From contig JAFEDI010000019.1 of the NCBI GenBank assembly GCA_018241725.1, forward strand, positions 1 to 64,000: a stretch of 64,000 bases of DNA, in the 5' to 3' direction. The notes beneath the pieces are model-generated. The model saw only the letters and a program-made list of their open reading frames with translations, had not been told where the DNA came from and did not search any database. The DNA is from Pseudomonadota bacterium (GTDB lineage: Bacteria; Pseudomonadota; Gammaproteobacteria; Burkholderiales; Rhodocyclaceae). The position numbers and the translations under genes were made by a program. Positions 7,716 through 17,240 of the stretch are shown here, one piece after another; the first letter of the stretch is position 1, and each line of letters starts with the position of its first letter.

Positions 7716-8189
7716 ATGACACCCGAAGATGCTTTCCATGCCACGGTGCATGGCTACCCCGGCGGCTGTGAATCCCTGGGCCCGCGCATGGGGATGTCCG
7801 CCGCCATTCTCCGCGCCAAGGCCAACCCCAACGCGGAGCGCAACCACCCCACCCTGGCCGATGCCGACAAGGCCATGGGCCTTACCGGCAACTACGCGGT
7901 GCTGCATGCGCTGGCGTCCAACCACAGCCATGTGTGCATTCCGGTGGATTCCGACGTGGCCCCGTCCGACCTCGCCGTGCTGGAGCTGGTCACCGCCGTG
8001 TGGCGCAGCCATGGGGATGTAGGCGCCGCGGTGGATGCCACCCTGGCCGATGGCCGGGTGGAGGCCCACGAGGTGAGCGAGATCCGCCAGGCCATCTACA
8101 CCCACATCCAGGGCCTGCACCACATGCTCAAGCGCATCGAGCAACTGCAAGAGCCCGCGCCCCGCGCGATGGGCCGCAAGGGGGCCTAG
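7716..8189 (+). CDS. Phage regulatory CII-like protein
   Basis: A 157-residue protein with the sequence pattern of the Phage_CII family found in P2-like betaproteobacterial phages: a variable N-terminal half with LGPRMGMSAAILRAKANPN, HPTLADADKAMGLTG and NYAVLHALA, and a C-terminal helical half (VHEVSEIRQAIYTHIQGL-like). ATG at 7716 removes the frame shared with the antirepressor. These proteins are thought to activate early transcription or control the lysis-lysogeny choice. It lies 56 bp after the antirepressor and two bp before the Ogr-like gene, in one early operon. Confidence 0.75.
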   Translation: MTPEDAFHATVHGYPGGCESLGPRMGMSAAILRAKANPNAERNHPTLADADKAMGLTGNYAVLHALASNHSHVCIPVDSDVAPSDLAVLELVTAVWRSHGDVGAAVDATLADGRVEAHEVSEIRQAIYTHIQGLHHMLKRIEQLQEPAPRAMGRKGA

Positions 8190-8191
8190 CC

Positions 8192-8479
8192 ATGGGTCTG
8201 CACTGCCCCGTGTGCGGCAAGCGGGCCCACATCCGCACCAGCCGCCCCCTCTCCGACGTGGTTACCGAGCAGTACTACGCCTGCCTCAACCCCAAGTGCC
8301 GCACGGTGTTTGTGGGGCTGGTGGAGGTAAGCCGCATCGTGGGTGAGAGCCTGCTGCCCACCGACGTGCAGGCCGAGTTCTCCAAGCAGATCCGCCGCTC
8401 CCGCCGCGCCACCGAGCGCCCGCAGGAAGCGGACCCGCGCCAGATGCCGCTCACCGGCATCCCGGCGCCAGCCAGCTAA
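8192..8479 (+). CDS. Ogr/Delta-like zinc-finger late-gene activator
   Basis: A 95-residue protein with CPVCGKRAHIRTSRPLSD, then YYACLNPKCRTVFVGLVEV. The C-x2-C...C-x4-C zinc site is characteristic of P2 Ogr and P4 Delta. These proteins activate late promoters of P2-type phages; in P4, Delta hijacks helper late genes. The C-terminal tail ends in a Pro/Ala segment. Since the element has no visible structural genes of its own, a role in driving helper-phage promoters is a reasonable inference. Confidence 0.88.
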   Translation: MGLHCPVCGKRAHIRTSRPLSDVVTEQYYACLNPKCRTVFVGLVEVSRIVGESLLPTDVQAEFSKQIRRSRRATERPQEADPRQMPLTGIPAPAS

Positions 8480-8579
8480 GGCCCCACCCCCACCCTACAA
8501 GCAGTGCCCGCCGTACGTGGCAAACCACGTGCGCGGGCCCCCTTACGCCCAAGTTGCGCCCCAGAAGGCCGAGACCGCC

Positions 8580-8831
8580 ATGCCCACCTGCCCCGCCGGT
8601 ATCGAAATCGAGATCGAAATCGCCGTCCGCGTCAGCGCCGATGGCAGCGCCGCGCACATCAAGGCCCCGGCCATGTTCCTCAACGTCGCCGAGGCCGAGG
8701 CCTTCGTCGCCTACCTCAAGGCCGGCCAGCTCGGCCCCGCCGCCGCCCGCGCCCACATCGCCGCCGAACGCATCGAAAACGCCCTTGAGCGCGCTTCCAA
8801 CCTGGTGGCCCTTGTCGGCCGCACTGCCTGA
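8580..8831 (+). CDS. Small phage-element protein, unknown
   Basis: An 83-residue acidic protein: a short beta-rich N-terminal part (GIEIEIEIAVRVSADG) and then an Ala-rich helical C-terminus (AEAFVAYLKAG...AAERIENALERAS). It lies between the Ogr-like gene and the primase in the same orientation. No motif identifies a function. Confidence 0.6.
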   Translation: MPTCPAGIEIEIEIAVRVSADGSAAHIKAPAMFLNVAEAEAFVAYLKAGQLGPAAARAHIAAERIENALERASNLVALVGRTA

Positions 8832-8846
8832 TACCCGCATCCCGTC

Positions 8847-11537
8847 ATGAATCCCCGCCTCTACACCGAAATCAGTCACCGCCTCCACCGGGATTTCCAG
8901 TTCAAGGAAGTCTCGGACTGGCTGCGGCAGGGCACCTGCCCCGACTGCAAGAAGAAGAGCCTGTACACCCACGCTGCCACCCCGTGGGTGATCAAGTGCG
9001 AGCGCCTCAACAAGTGCGGCGCCGAATACCACGTGAAGGAGCTGTACCCGGAGCTCTTCGAGAAGTGGAGCGAGCGCCACCCCACCACGCCGGAAGCGCC
9101 CAACGCGGCGGCGGATGCCTACCTGTCGGAGGGCCGTGGCTTCGATCTGCAGAAGATCGCCGGCTGGTACCAGCAAGAGAGCTACTACGACCCCACGCTC
9201 AAGATCGGCTCGGCCACCGTGCGCTTTGCACTGCCCGGCGGCTACTGGGAACGCCTCATCGATGAGGCGCACCGCTTTGGCGACAAGAAGGCCCACTTCA
9301 AGAAGGGCTCGGCCTACGGCGGCACCCTGTGGATGCCACCCAACCTCGATGTGATGAATGCCGGCGAGCTGTGGATCGTCGAAGGCATCTTCGACGCCAT
9401 CGCCCTGCTCCACCACGACATTGCGGCTGGCTCGGCCATGTCGTGCAACAACTACCCGGAGATCACGCTCAAGGCGATTGCCGAGCAGTGCGCGGCCGCC
9501 GGCAAGCCGCGCCCGCTCCTGGTGTGGGCGCTGGATGGCGACAAAGCCGGCCGGGCCTACACCGTCAAATGGGTCCGGCAGGCCCGGGAAGCGGGCTGGG
9601 AATGCACGGCAGCGCAAATCCCCCAGAAGCGCCGCGGCAAGCTGGACTGGAACGACATGCACCAGCGCGAGCGCCTGGCGCAGAAGGACATTGAGGACTA
9701 TCTGCACTACGGCGCGCTGCTGGTTGCAGGCAGCGCAACGGAAAAAGCGCTGCTGCTCTACAACCACGGCACGGGCACCACCTTCCCCTTCGAGTTCGGC
9801 AGCCGGTTGTATTGGTTCAAGCTGGACCTGGCCAAGTTCGACGAAAAGAGCCGTGAGCTGGAGTTAGAGGGCAGGCTCTCCAATGACGAGATCCGCGAAG
9901 AGGCGGTAAAGGGCAGCCACACCGTTACGGAGATTGCCACCTGCTACCCGCAGGCCTTGTACTTCCAGCAAAACGTCATCACCGACGAGTCCTGGTACTA
10001 CATCCGCGTGTCGTTTCCCTACGGGGGCGAGCCGGTAAAGAACACCTTCACGGCAGCACAGCTCGCCAGCGCCGGCGACTTCAAAAAGCGGCTGCTCGGC
10101 ATGGCGCAGGGTGCCATCTACACCGGCACCACCGGCATGCTCGATGCGCTGTGGAAGCGCCAGCTGCAGGGTATTTCCCGCGTCGAGACCATCGATTTCA
10201 CCGGGTACAGCAAGGAGCACGGCGCCTACATCCTCAGCGACATCGCCGTCGCCAAGGGCCGGTTGCACCAGGTCAATGACGAGGATTACTTCGACATCGG
10301 CAAGCTCTCCGTCAAGAGCCTGAGTGCCTCGCCGCTGCACATCAACGTTTCCGAATCGGCGTTCACCACCGAGTGGGTAGGCCATCTGTGGAAGGCCTTT
10401 GGCGCCAAGGGCATCGTGGCCTTGGCGTTCTGGTTCGGCTCTCTGTTTGCCGAGCAGATCAGGGCCACCGCCAAGAGCTATCCCTTCCTGGAGATCGTCG
10501 GGGAGCCGAACGCCGGCAAGACGACGCTGATCGAGTTCATGTGGAAGCTGGTCGGGCGCGTGGACTACGAGGGCTTTGACCCGAGCAATTCCACGCTGGC
10601 CGGCCGCGCTCGGAACTTCTCCCAGGTGGCCAACCTGCCGGTTGTACTGATGGAGGGCGACCGCAGCAACGACGCCAAGAAGGCGGCGTACGACTGGGAC
10701 GAGCTGAAGTCGTACTACAACGGCCGGGGCATTCGCACTCGCGGCTTGAAGACCAGCGGCAACGAGACCTATGAGCCGCCGTTCCGCGGAACGATTGTGA
10801 TTGCGCAGAACGCGACGGTTGATGCATCCGAGGCCGTCCTGAGCCGGATCGCTCACCTGTACTTCGACCGGGCGTCGCAGAACCCCACGAGCCGCGCCTC
10901 CGCCGAATACCTGGAGCGCATCGAGGTGGAGCGTGTGTCGGGCTTCATCCTCCGCGCCTGCCTGGCCGAGCAAGGCGTGATGAGTAAGTTTCATGATCTC
11001 ACCCCTGGCTGCGAGCAGGTCCTCTCGGCTGCAGACGGCGTCCGCAACGTGCGGATCGTCAAGAACCACGCCCAGCTCATGGCGCTGGTGACCTGCATGG
11101 CCGACGTGATCCCGCTGCAGGACCACCACGTCAGCGCGGCCAATGAGCTCTTGATAGACATGGCCCGCGAACGGCAGCAGGCCATTTCGGCCGATCACCC
11201 GTATGTGTCCGAGTTCTGGGAGATCTACGAGTACCTGGAGTCGGAAGGGTCAGAGCAGGACGAGAGCCTTCCCACGGTCCTCAACCACAGCCGCAACCCT
11301 GCCTTCATCGCCATCAACCTGCCGCACTTCGAGCAGGTGTGCACGGATCGCAAGATCAAGTGCCCCCCGATCCTCGAACTCAAGAAGCTCCTGCGCGCCA
11401 GCCGAACCCACAAGTTCATCGACTGCACGGTGGTGAACAGCCGCATCCACGAGCGCATGAACCGCAGCGCCGACTTCAACAGCAGCTCCAGCCCCCGCCG
11501 CCCAGTCAGCGTGCGCTGCTGGTGCTTCGAGGCCTGA
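8847..11537 (+). CDS. Primase/helicase: zinc finger, TOPRIM and P-loop ATPase
   Basis: An 896-residue replication protein. An N-terminal zinc site (C31, C34, C51, C57) resembles primase fingers. A TOPRIM domain follows with E179 in LWIVEGIFDAIA and the DxD pair D230/D232 in LDGDKAGR. A C-terminal P-loop ATPase has GEPNAGKTT near residue 552, a middle motif VVLMEGD and an IVIAQNA segment, as in DUF927/SF3-like helicases. This is the same job as the P4 alpha protein: origin unwinding and priming for autonomous replication of the element. It is the largest gene of the element and is followed closely by small genes. Confidence 0.88.
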   Translation: MNPRLYTEISHRLHRDFQFKEVSDWLRQGTCPDCKKKSLYTHAATPWVIKCERLNKCGAEYHVKELYPELFEKWSERHPTTPEAPNAAADAYLSEGRGFDLQKIAGWYQQESYYDPTLKIGSATVRFALPGGYWERLIDEAHRFGDKKAHFKKGSAYGGTLWMPPNLDVMNAGELWIVEGIFDAIALLHHDIAAGSAMSCNNYPEITLKAIAEQCAAAGKPRPLLVWALDGDKAGRAYTVKWVRQAREAGWECTAAQIPQKRRGKLDWNDMHQRERLAQKDIEDYLHYGALLVAGSATEKALLLYNHGTGTTFPFEFGSRLYWFKLDLAKFDEKSRELELEGRLSNDEIREEAVKGSHTVTEIATCYPQALYFQQNVITDESWYYIRVSFPYGGEPVKNTFTAAQLASAGDFKKRLLGMAQGAIYTGTTGMLDALWKRQLQGISRVETIDFTGYSKEHGAYILSDIAVAKGRLHQVNDEDYFDIGKLSVKSLSASPLHINVSESAFTTEWVGHLWKAFGAKGIVALAFWFGSLFAEQIRATAKSYPFLEIVGEPNAGKTTLIEFMWKLVGRVDYEGFDPSNSTLAGRARNFSQVANLPVVLMEGDRSNDAKKAAYDWDELKSYYNGRGIRTRGLKTSGNETYEPPFRGTIVIAQNATVDASEAVLSRIAHLYFDRASQNPTSRASAEYLERIEVERVSGFILRACLAEQGVMSKFHDLTPGCEQVLSAADGVRNVRIVKNHAQLMALVTCMADVIPLQDHHVSAANELLIDMARERQQAISADHPYVSEFWEIYEYLESEGSEQDESLPTVLNHSRNPAFIAINLPHFEQVCTDRKIKCPPILELKKLLRASRTHKFIDCTVVNSRIHERMNRSADFNSSSSPRRPVSVRCWCFEA

Positions 11538-11547
11538 GGAGTCCGCG

Positions 11548-11769
11548 ATGCCCACCCGCGACATCACCGACGCCGACCTCAAGTGGCAATACCGCCTCAC
11601 CGGCTGGGCCGCCCGCGGCATCAGCCTGGAGCAGGCCCTTGCCAGCCCCGAACTCGCCGCCGCCCTACGCCTCGGCGCCATCCGCCGCCTGCGCAAGGCC
11701 GACAACGCCACCGCCCGCAACCAAGGCGCCGGCATCGAGCGCAGCCATCCCGATCACCCCGTCCGCTGA
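11548..11769 (+). CDS. Small phage-element protein, unknown
   Basis: A 73-residue protein with a helical core (LKWQYRLTGWAARGISLEQALAS) and RLRKADNATARNQG. It starts 10 bp after the primase stop, behind GAGGAG. No recognisable domain. Confidence 0.55.
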   Translation: MPTRDITDADLKWQYRLTGWAARGISLEQALASPELAAALRLGAIRRLRKADNATARNQGAGIERSHPDHPVR

Positions 11770-11790
11770 ACAACCACCTGGAGAACCACC

Positions 11791-12072
11791 ATGCAATGCG
11801 ACTGCATCACCGACCTGGAAAAGAGACTCGCCGACCACATGAAGCCGCAAGCCGGCGAAACCGCTTCGGCCAAGTGCCTCGGTTCCGCCCTGTTCCTCGG
11901 CGAGAAGTCGTTGGAGTCCGGTTTGAACATCGCCTTCCGCATCACCGGCGACAAGCGCGGCTTCACCAGCGAGAAGGGCAAGGAAATGCCCGTCAAGGCC
12001 AACTACTGCCCCTTCTGCGGCAAGCCTACGGCCAAGCCTGAGACGCCTGCCGAAGCCCCCGCGGCCTCCTGA
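11791..12072 (+). CDS. Small zinc-ribbon-like protein
   Basis: A 93-residue protein ending in YCPFCGKP, a single CxxC knuckle, with another CxC near the N-terminus (MQCDC) that could complete a metal site. The middle has a predicted beta-rich segment (LNIAFRITGDKRGF). CCTGGAG precedes the ATG by the same spacing seen before other genes of this train. Function unknown. Confidence 0.6.
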   Translation: MQCDCITDLEKRLADHMKPQAGETASAKCLGSALFLGEKSLESGLNIAFRITGDKRGFTSEKGKEMPVKANYCPFCGKPTAKPETPAEAPAAS

Positions 12073-12093
12073 TCACCCCACCTGGAGCCGGCC

Positions 12094-12243
12094 ATGCCCA
12101 ACCTCGACCTCACCCGCCTCGGAGCCCACATCGCCCGCCGCCTGGGCCGGCTCCTGTCGCACCGCCGCCAACCCCACAACCGCCAACGCCGCCGCCTGCA
12201 GATCCAGCACCGCGCCGGGCTCAACCTCCACATCCACCTCTAG
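12094..12243 (+). CDS. 49-residue basic peptide, unknown
   Basis: A short Arg/His-rich frame (MPNLDLTRLGAHIARRLGR to the TAG at 12241) preceded by CCTGGAG at the same spacing as its neighbours, and abutting the next gene's ribosome site. This regular pattern is the main support; the composition does not identify a function. Confidence 0.4.
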   Translation: MPNLDLTRLGAHIARRLGRLLSHRRQPHNRQRRRLQIQHRAGLNLHIHL

Positions 12244-12254
12244 GAGTCACCGCC

Positions 12255-12521
12255 ATGGACCCCACCACCGCCCAGGCCATCGCCAAGCACCTCGACGTGA
12301 CCCGCGCCAACCTCAACCTGGCCAGCTACACGCCCGTCGAACTGTCCCTTCCCTTCCTCGAGGACGCCCTCCACAACCTGGAGGCCGCCATCGACACCTT
12401 GCGGCAGGCCCCGGAACAGCACCCCGTTGTCACCGGCATCGACCTCGCTGCCGGCGCCGACACCACTGCCTTCGCTGACCTCACCGCCAGGGGCCGCGAA
12501 TTCATCCACACCACGCTCTAA
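12255..12521 (+). CDS. Small helical protein, unknown
   Basis: An 88-residue, mostly helical acidic protein (LPFLEDALHNLEAAIDTLRQ). TAGGAG sits 11 bp upstream of the ATG and overlaps the stop of the preceding short gene. No known domain. Confidence 0.55.
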   Translation: MDPTTAQAIAKHLDVTRANLNLASYTPVELSLPFLEDALHNLEAAIDTLRQAPEQHPVVTGIDLAAGADTTAFADLTARGREFIHTTL

Positions 12522-12534
12522 CCTGGAGAAAACC

Positions 12535-13107
12535 ATGCCCGATTACAAGCTGCGCTACTTCATCGCTGAAGGCCCCAGAGCCGATCAAATCGCTAACGAA
12601 GGTATTGCCAAGAGAGAACAATGGAATGCTGACCGCGACGCTCTGCTCAATGAAATCGGCGCTGTCGGTATATACGGAAATACCTCCTTTATAAAAGGGG
12701 TGACTTTCGAGAGCAGAGACAATCGACCCGGCTACATCCGTATCAGATCCATCATCGATGGAGGAAAGAAGCTATACGTCTTTTGCCCAGATCAGCGAAC
12801 GGAGATTGGAAAGGAAATTGCCAAGAGAATTAAAGGCTTCGCGATCTTCGATTTCTCCGAATATGTCTGCCATGCCTACAACGTTACTCAGTCGGTAATC
12901 ACGTCACTCAAATCCAAGATAGACATGGTGCATTCAGTCGCGGGTTATATCCACGATCGCCTCGTCTTCAAGATCCCCTTCGGGGGCTACAACGGCTTTG
13001 CTCCCGCTATCGACGTGGAAATCCCGGATGACTTCAAGGAGCTCAGCGAAAGCCAGTTCATTGCATTCGTCCACGAAGGCAAACCGCTCGATCAACTCGT
13101 CGCCTGA
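12535..13107 (+). CDS. Phage-element protein, unknown, AT-richer than neighbours
   Basis: A 190-residue protein beginning YKLRYFIAEGPRADQIANEG, with a central beta-rich part (KLYVFCPDQRTEIGKE) and an acidic C-terminus. The opening resembles phage proteins of the DUF5420 type, but this is only a weak resemblance. ATG at 12535 follows CCTGGAGAAAACC. Lower GC in the middle than in the flanking small genes suggests a separate origin. Confidence 0.6.
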   Translation: MPDYKLRYFIAEGPRADQIANEGIAKREQWNADRDALLNEIGAVGIYGNTSFIKGVTFESRDNRPGYIRIRSIIDGGKKLYVFCPDQRTEIGKEIAKRIKGFAIFDFSEYVCHAYNVTQSVITSLKSKIDMVHSVAGYIHDRLVFKIPFGGYNGFAPAIDVEIPDDFKELSESQFIAFVHEGKPLDQLVA

Positions 13108-13117
13108 GGAGCCCACC

Positions 13118-13354
13118 ATGCCCAACCTAAACCAGATCACCCGCCTCCTCGAGGCGGCCGAAGCGATGACCAGCCTCCTCACCCACCACCAGGCCGAGCT
13201 GGCCAGCGGCCAGGAGCCCCTCGTCTTCACCGCGGTAGATACGTACGTCGAGCTGCAGGAAGCCGCCGTCGAACTGCGCAAAGCAATCGAGCTGGACAGT
13301 GCGCCCCACCCGGAGAACGAACAATCGGGAGTAGAAGATGCCCCGTCCTACTGA
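13118..13354 (+). CDS. Small helical protein, unknown
   Basis: A 78-residue protein made of two helices (ITRLLEAAEAMTSLLTHHQAE and VELQEAAVELRKAIELD) and a polar tail. GAGGAG precedes the ATG. It overlaps the next gene by 17 nt, pointing to translational coupling. Confidence 0.55.
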   Translation: MPNLNQITRLLEAAEAMTSLLTHHQAELASGQEPLVFTAVDTYVELQEAAVELRKAIELDSAPHPENEQSGVEDAPSY

Positions 13355-13646
13355 GCCCCAACTTGCCGCCCTGCAGCGGCTCTGGAAGGTCGCAAACGGC
13401 CACAGCGGTCAGTGCAAATACGTCGCCCGCTTTCTCCTGGGCCTCTACAACGGCACCGACTACCCCTTCGACCTGACCAATTTCCGCTCACTGGACCAGG
13501 GGCTCTTCGAAGACTGCCTGACCGTCCTGGTCATGGACTCCCGCCCGTACCAGGAGGTGCATGTGCTTCTGGGCTGCAACAGCGGTGAGTTCAACCAACT
13601 GGCTGCGGATTGGCGGATTGAACGTACGGCGAGAAATGGGGAGTAG
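13338..13646 (+). CDS. DUF7673-like protein
   Basis: A 102-residue protein with LQRLWKVANGHSGQ, ARFLLGLYNGTDYPFDLTNFRSLD and FEDCLTVLVMDSRPYQEVH. This pattern is frequent in small proteins of proteobacterial integrative elements and matches DUF7673 as I know it. The function is not established. The order of conserved segments and the length agree with the family. Confidence 0.65.
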   Translation: MPRPTEPQLAALQRLWKVANGHSGQCKYVARFLLGLYNGTDYPFDLTNFRSLDQGLFEDCLTVLVMDSRPYQEVHVLLGCNSGEFNQLAADWRIERTARNGE

Positions 13647-13650
13647 AGAG

Positions 13651-13794
13651 ATGAGCAATGTGGCTGTTCTCTTCGCCCGATCAGACAGCATTTACAAGTC
13701 CATTCGTGGCTGCGACGTCTGGGACATCAATCGCGATGCCCGGCTCTGGCCCGGAGTATCCCCAGCTATCGCTCATTTGAGGCCTACCCCATGA
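13651..13794 (+). pseudogene. Truncated remnant of a phage 'SIYK...GCDVWD' protein
   Basis: The 47-residue frame (VAVLFARSDSIYKSIRGCDVWD, then RDARLWPG) matches the start of a longer phage protein family that normally continues with an AHPPC motif. Here the frame reaches 'AHLRP' and stops just as the alpA gene begins. It is probably a deletion remnant, although a short product could still be made. Confidence 0.5.
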
Positions 13795-14045
13795 CACGCA
13801 TCACCATCAACAAGAAGCGCCTGTTGCAGATCGTGCCGCTCTCCTACACGACCATCTACGAGCTGGAGCGCAAGGGGAAATTCCCGACCAGCTTTCTCCT
13901 CACCGAGAAAACCCGCGTGTGGTATCTGGACGACGTGGAGAAGTGGGTGGAGGACCGTCGTAGGGTGCCCGTGGTACAGGACAACCTGCCGGACGTGCGT
14001 AAGCGACGGACAAAGCCTGTCCGGCGCACGGCCGCCGAGGGTTAA
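13791..14045 (+). CDS. AlpA family regulator
   Basis: An 84-residue protein with an excisionase/MerR-like HTH: KKRLLQIVPLSYTTIYELERKGKFP followed by VWYLDDVEKWVEDR. AlpA proteins regulate integrase expression or act as excisionases (Vis) in P4-like elements. It lies at the end of the rightward gene train and is convergent with the integrase, the common arrangement in P4-type islands. A clear terminator follows. Confidence 0.85.
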   Translation: MTRITINKKRLLQIVPLSYTTIYELERKGKFPTSFLLTEKTRVWYLDDVEKWVEDRRRVPVVQDNLPDVRKRRTKPVRRTAAEG

Positions 14046-14058
14046 TCGTCCCCCATGG

Positions 14059-14086
14059 AAGGCCGGGCCCAGTGCCCGGCCTTTTT
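14059..14086 (+). terminator. Terminator after alpA
   Basis: The stem ggccgggc/gcccggcc with loop ccagt is followed by five T residues on the plus strand, between alpA and the convergent integrase. Confidence 0.8.
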
Positions 14087-14090
14087 ACGT

Positions 14091-15317
14091 TCACGCAGCC
14101 CGCATGATGGGCACTACCGCGGCACCGCTGCCGGCGATCCAGCTGTCGACCATGTCGGCCCACTGTTGGAGCATGTCACGGCGCTGTGCAGCGTACTCGG
14201 CCTTGTTGTAGACGGCCCGCACGCCGCGTTGCTCGTGGGCGAGGCATTTCTCGATCCAGTCGCTGTTGAATCCCGCTTCGTGCAGGAGTGTGCTGGCGGT
14301 ACGACGCAGGTCATGCACCGTGAAGTGGGCCAGCGGCAGGGATCGCTCGACAGCCCGGGTGCAGATCAGCTTGGTGACCTGGTTGAGCGTGGCCATGCTG
14401 ATGCTGCGGTCTCCGTCGTAGCGCCCCGGGACGATGTAGGGCGAGGAGCCCGCACAAGTTTGCAGGGCGACAAGGATGTCGAGCGCCTGCTGGCTGAGAT
14501 ACACCAGGTGCGTCTTGCGGCCCTTCATGCGGGCTGCAGGGACTTCCCAGACCGCATCCTTCCAGCGGATCTCTTCCCACTTCGCGCCTACCAACATGCC
14601 CTTGCGGATCATGGTGAGTAGCACCAGGCGCAGGGCAAGGCGGTTGGTGGGCTGAGTGGAAACCTGTTCGAGCAGCCTGAAGGCGACGCCGACTTCCTCA
14701 GGCGACAGAGCCCGCTCCCGGGCCTCAAACGTCGCAATCGAGCAGGGCCGCACAGCGTGGGCGGGGTTGATCGCTTTCTCGCCCTTCAGGTTCGCCCAGT
14801 CGAACACGCCCATGACGATTTCCCGTGCATGCACCGCGGTGGCCGGTGCCCCCCGGGCGACGATCTTGTCGCACAGGGCGCGCAGGTCGACTTCGGTCAC
14901 CTCGGCGAGTTTGCGTTTGTCGAAGGCGGGCAGCAGGTCGCGCTCGATGACGCTGAGGCGCATGGCGCGGGTGCTCTCGGCCATCTTGTATTTGGCGACC
15001 CACTCGCGTGCCCAGTGACCGAAGCTCTTGGCGCTGGCCAGCTGGTCTTTCTTGCGCCGCTTCTCGGCCGCCGGCGATACCCCGGACGCGATCAGCCGCC
15101 GTGCATCGACCAGGCGCCCACGGGCTTCGGCCAGAGATATCCCTGATCGGCCATAGGTGCCTAGCGTGAGCGTCTCGCGTCGGCCGTTGAATCGGTAGTC
15201 GAACCGAAACGAAACCACCCCGCTGGGCAGCACCGCCACATACATCCCGTCCCGGTCGGCGACCTTGTACATCTTCTCGGTGGGCTTGAGCGCCCTCAGC
15301 TTCATCTCGTTGAGCAT
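14091..15317 (-). CDS. int: P4-type tyrosine site-specific integrase
   Basis: A 408-residue tyrosine recombinase. The N-terminus (MLNEMKLRALKPTEKMYKVAD...GTYGRSGISLAEAR) is the DUF4102 arm-binding domain of P4 integrases, followed by a core-binding domain and a catalytic domain. Active-site landmarks are an Arg in LTMIRKGML, HFTVHDLRRTAST (His and Arg), LAHEQ (His) and the nucleophile Tyr in AVYNKAEY. ATG at 15317 is preceded by GGAGG. It points away from guaA, whose 3' end it adjoins, with six arm-like motifs in between. Confidence 0.93.
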   Translation of the reverse strand: MLNEMKLRALKPTEKMYKVADRDGMYVAVLPSGVVSFRFDYRFNGRRETLTLGTYGRSGISLAEARGRLVDARRLIASGVSPAAEKRRKKDQLASAKSFGHWAREWVAKYKMAESTRAMRLSVIERDLLPAFDKRKLAEVTEVDLRALCDKIVARGAPATAVHAREIVMGVFDWANLKGEKAINPAHAVRPCSIATFEARERALSPEEVGVAFRLLEQVSTQPTNRLALRLVLLTMIRKGMLVGAKWEEIRWKDAVWEVPAARMKGRKTHLVYLSQQALDILVALQTCAGSSPYIVPGRYDGDRSISMATLNQVTKLICTRAVERSLPLAHFTVHDLRRTASTLLHEAGFNSDWIEKCLAHEQRGVRAVYNKAEYAAQRRDMLQQWADMVDSWIAGSGAAVVPIMRAA

Positions 15318-15677
15318 CACATCCTCCAAATCCCGCGCCAGCACTGGGCTCCGGCCGCACCACAAAACCTCGATACCGTCACCCCTCCGCCGCAGATACC
15401 GTCACGCGCGCTTGCGCTTCCAATACCGTCAAAAACACCCGCAACCCGCGCCACGACTGGCACAGGCACGTCCTCATCACGTCGCATGCGCCGCTCCCCG
15501 ATGACGGTATCGAGCAGGCCTTGTTGAACCACAGCACCGCATACCGTCGCCTGTACCGTCAGACTTTCCCAAAGCACACCAAACGCATCAGAACGGCCCA
15601 GAAAAGAAAAACCCCGGCAGTGCCGGGGTTCTCGCTGATTTGCTGATCGCTGCCGAACGGTCTCGGCCGGGGAGAAA
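15318..15677. other. Integrase-guaA intergenic region: arm-type motif array, terminator, presumed att junction
   Basis: This 360-bp gene-free stretch holds six copies of a motif with core TACCGTC: gataccgtca at 15372-15381 and 15395-15404, aataccgtca at 15422-15431, an inverted tgacggtatc at 15502-15511, cataccgtcg at 15540-15549 and gtaccgtca at 15553-15561. Position beside a P4-type integrase suggests arm-type integrase or excisionase sites. The guaA terminator lies at the right. The recombination junction should lie between 15561 and the guaA stop. Confidence 0.65.
15603..15629 (-). terminator. guaA terminator
   Basis: The 9-bp stem accccggca/tgccggggt with a single-base spacer is followed on the minus strand by TTTTTCTTTTC, 48 bp after the guaA stop. 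Confidence 0.8.

Positions 15678-17240
<1,563 letters not shown>

Larger units (their letters stand above)
1..15610. mobile_element. Satellite-like integrative element at guaA (left end outside window)
   Basis: The stretch from the window start to just downstream of guaA carries mobile-element genes: a P4-type integrase next to guaA, an AlpA regulator, a TOPRIM primase/helicase, an Ogr/Delta activator, a CII-like protein, an antirepressor and a divergent XRE repressor. Cargo genes of defence-like families fill the left part. No terminase, portal, capsid or tail genes are seen, so it is unlikely to be a self-sufficient phage. The 3' end of guaA is a known integration site for genomic islands. 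The right boundary is inferred to lie between the last TACCGTC motif (15561) and the guaA stop or terminator. The left attachment site was not found in the window. Confidence 0.75.

Noticed and set aside
8451-9767. 438-codon minus-strand frame opposite the primase and the small upstream gene
   Set aside because: Antisense to a well-supported TOPRIM primase; Val/Ala/Gly-rich shadow composition.
1-15610. Complete prophage
   Set aside because: No terminase, portal, capsid, tail or lysis gene is seen in the 15.6 kb.
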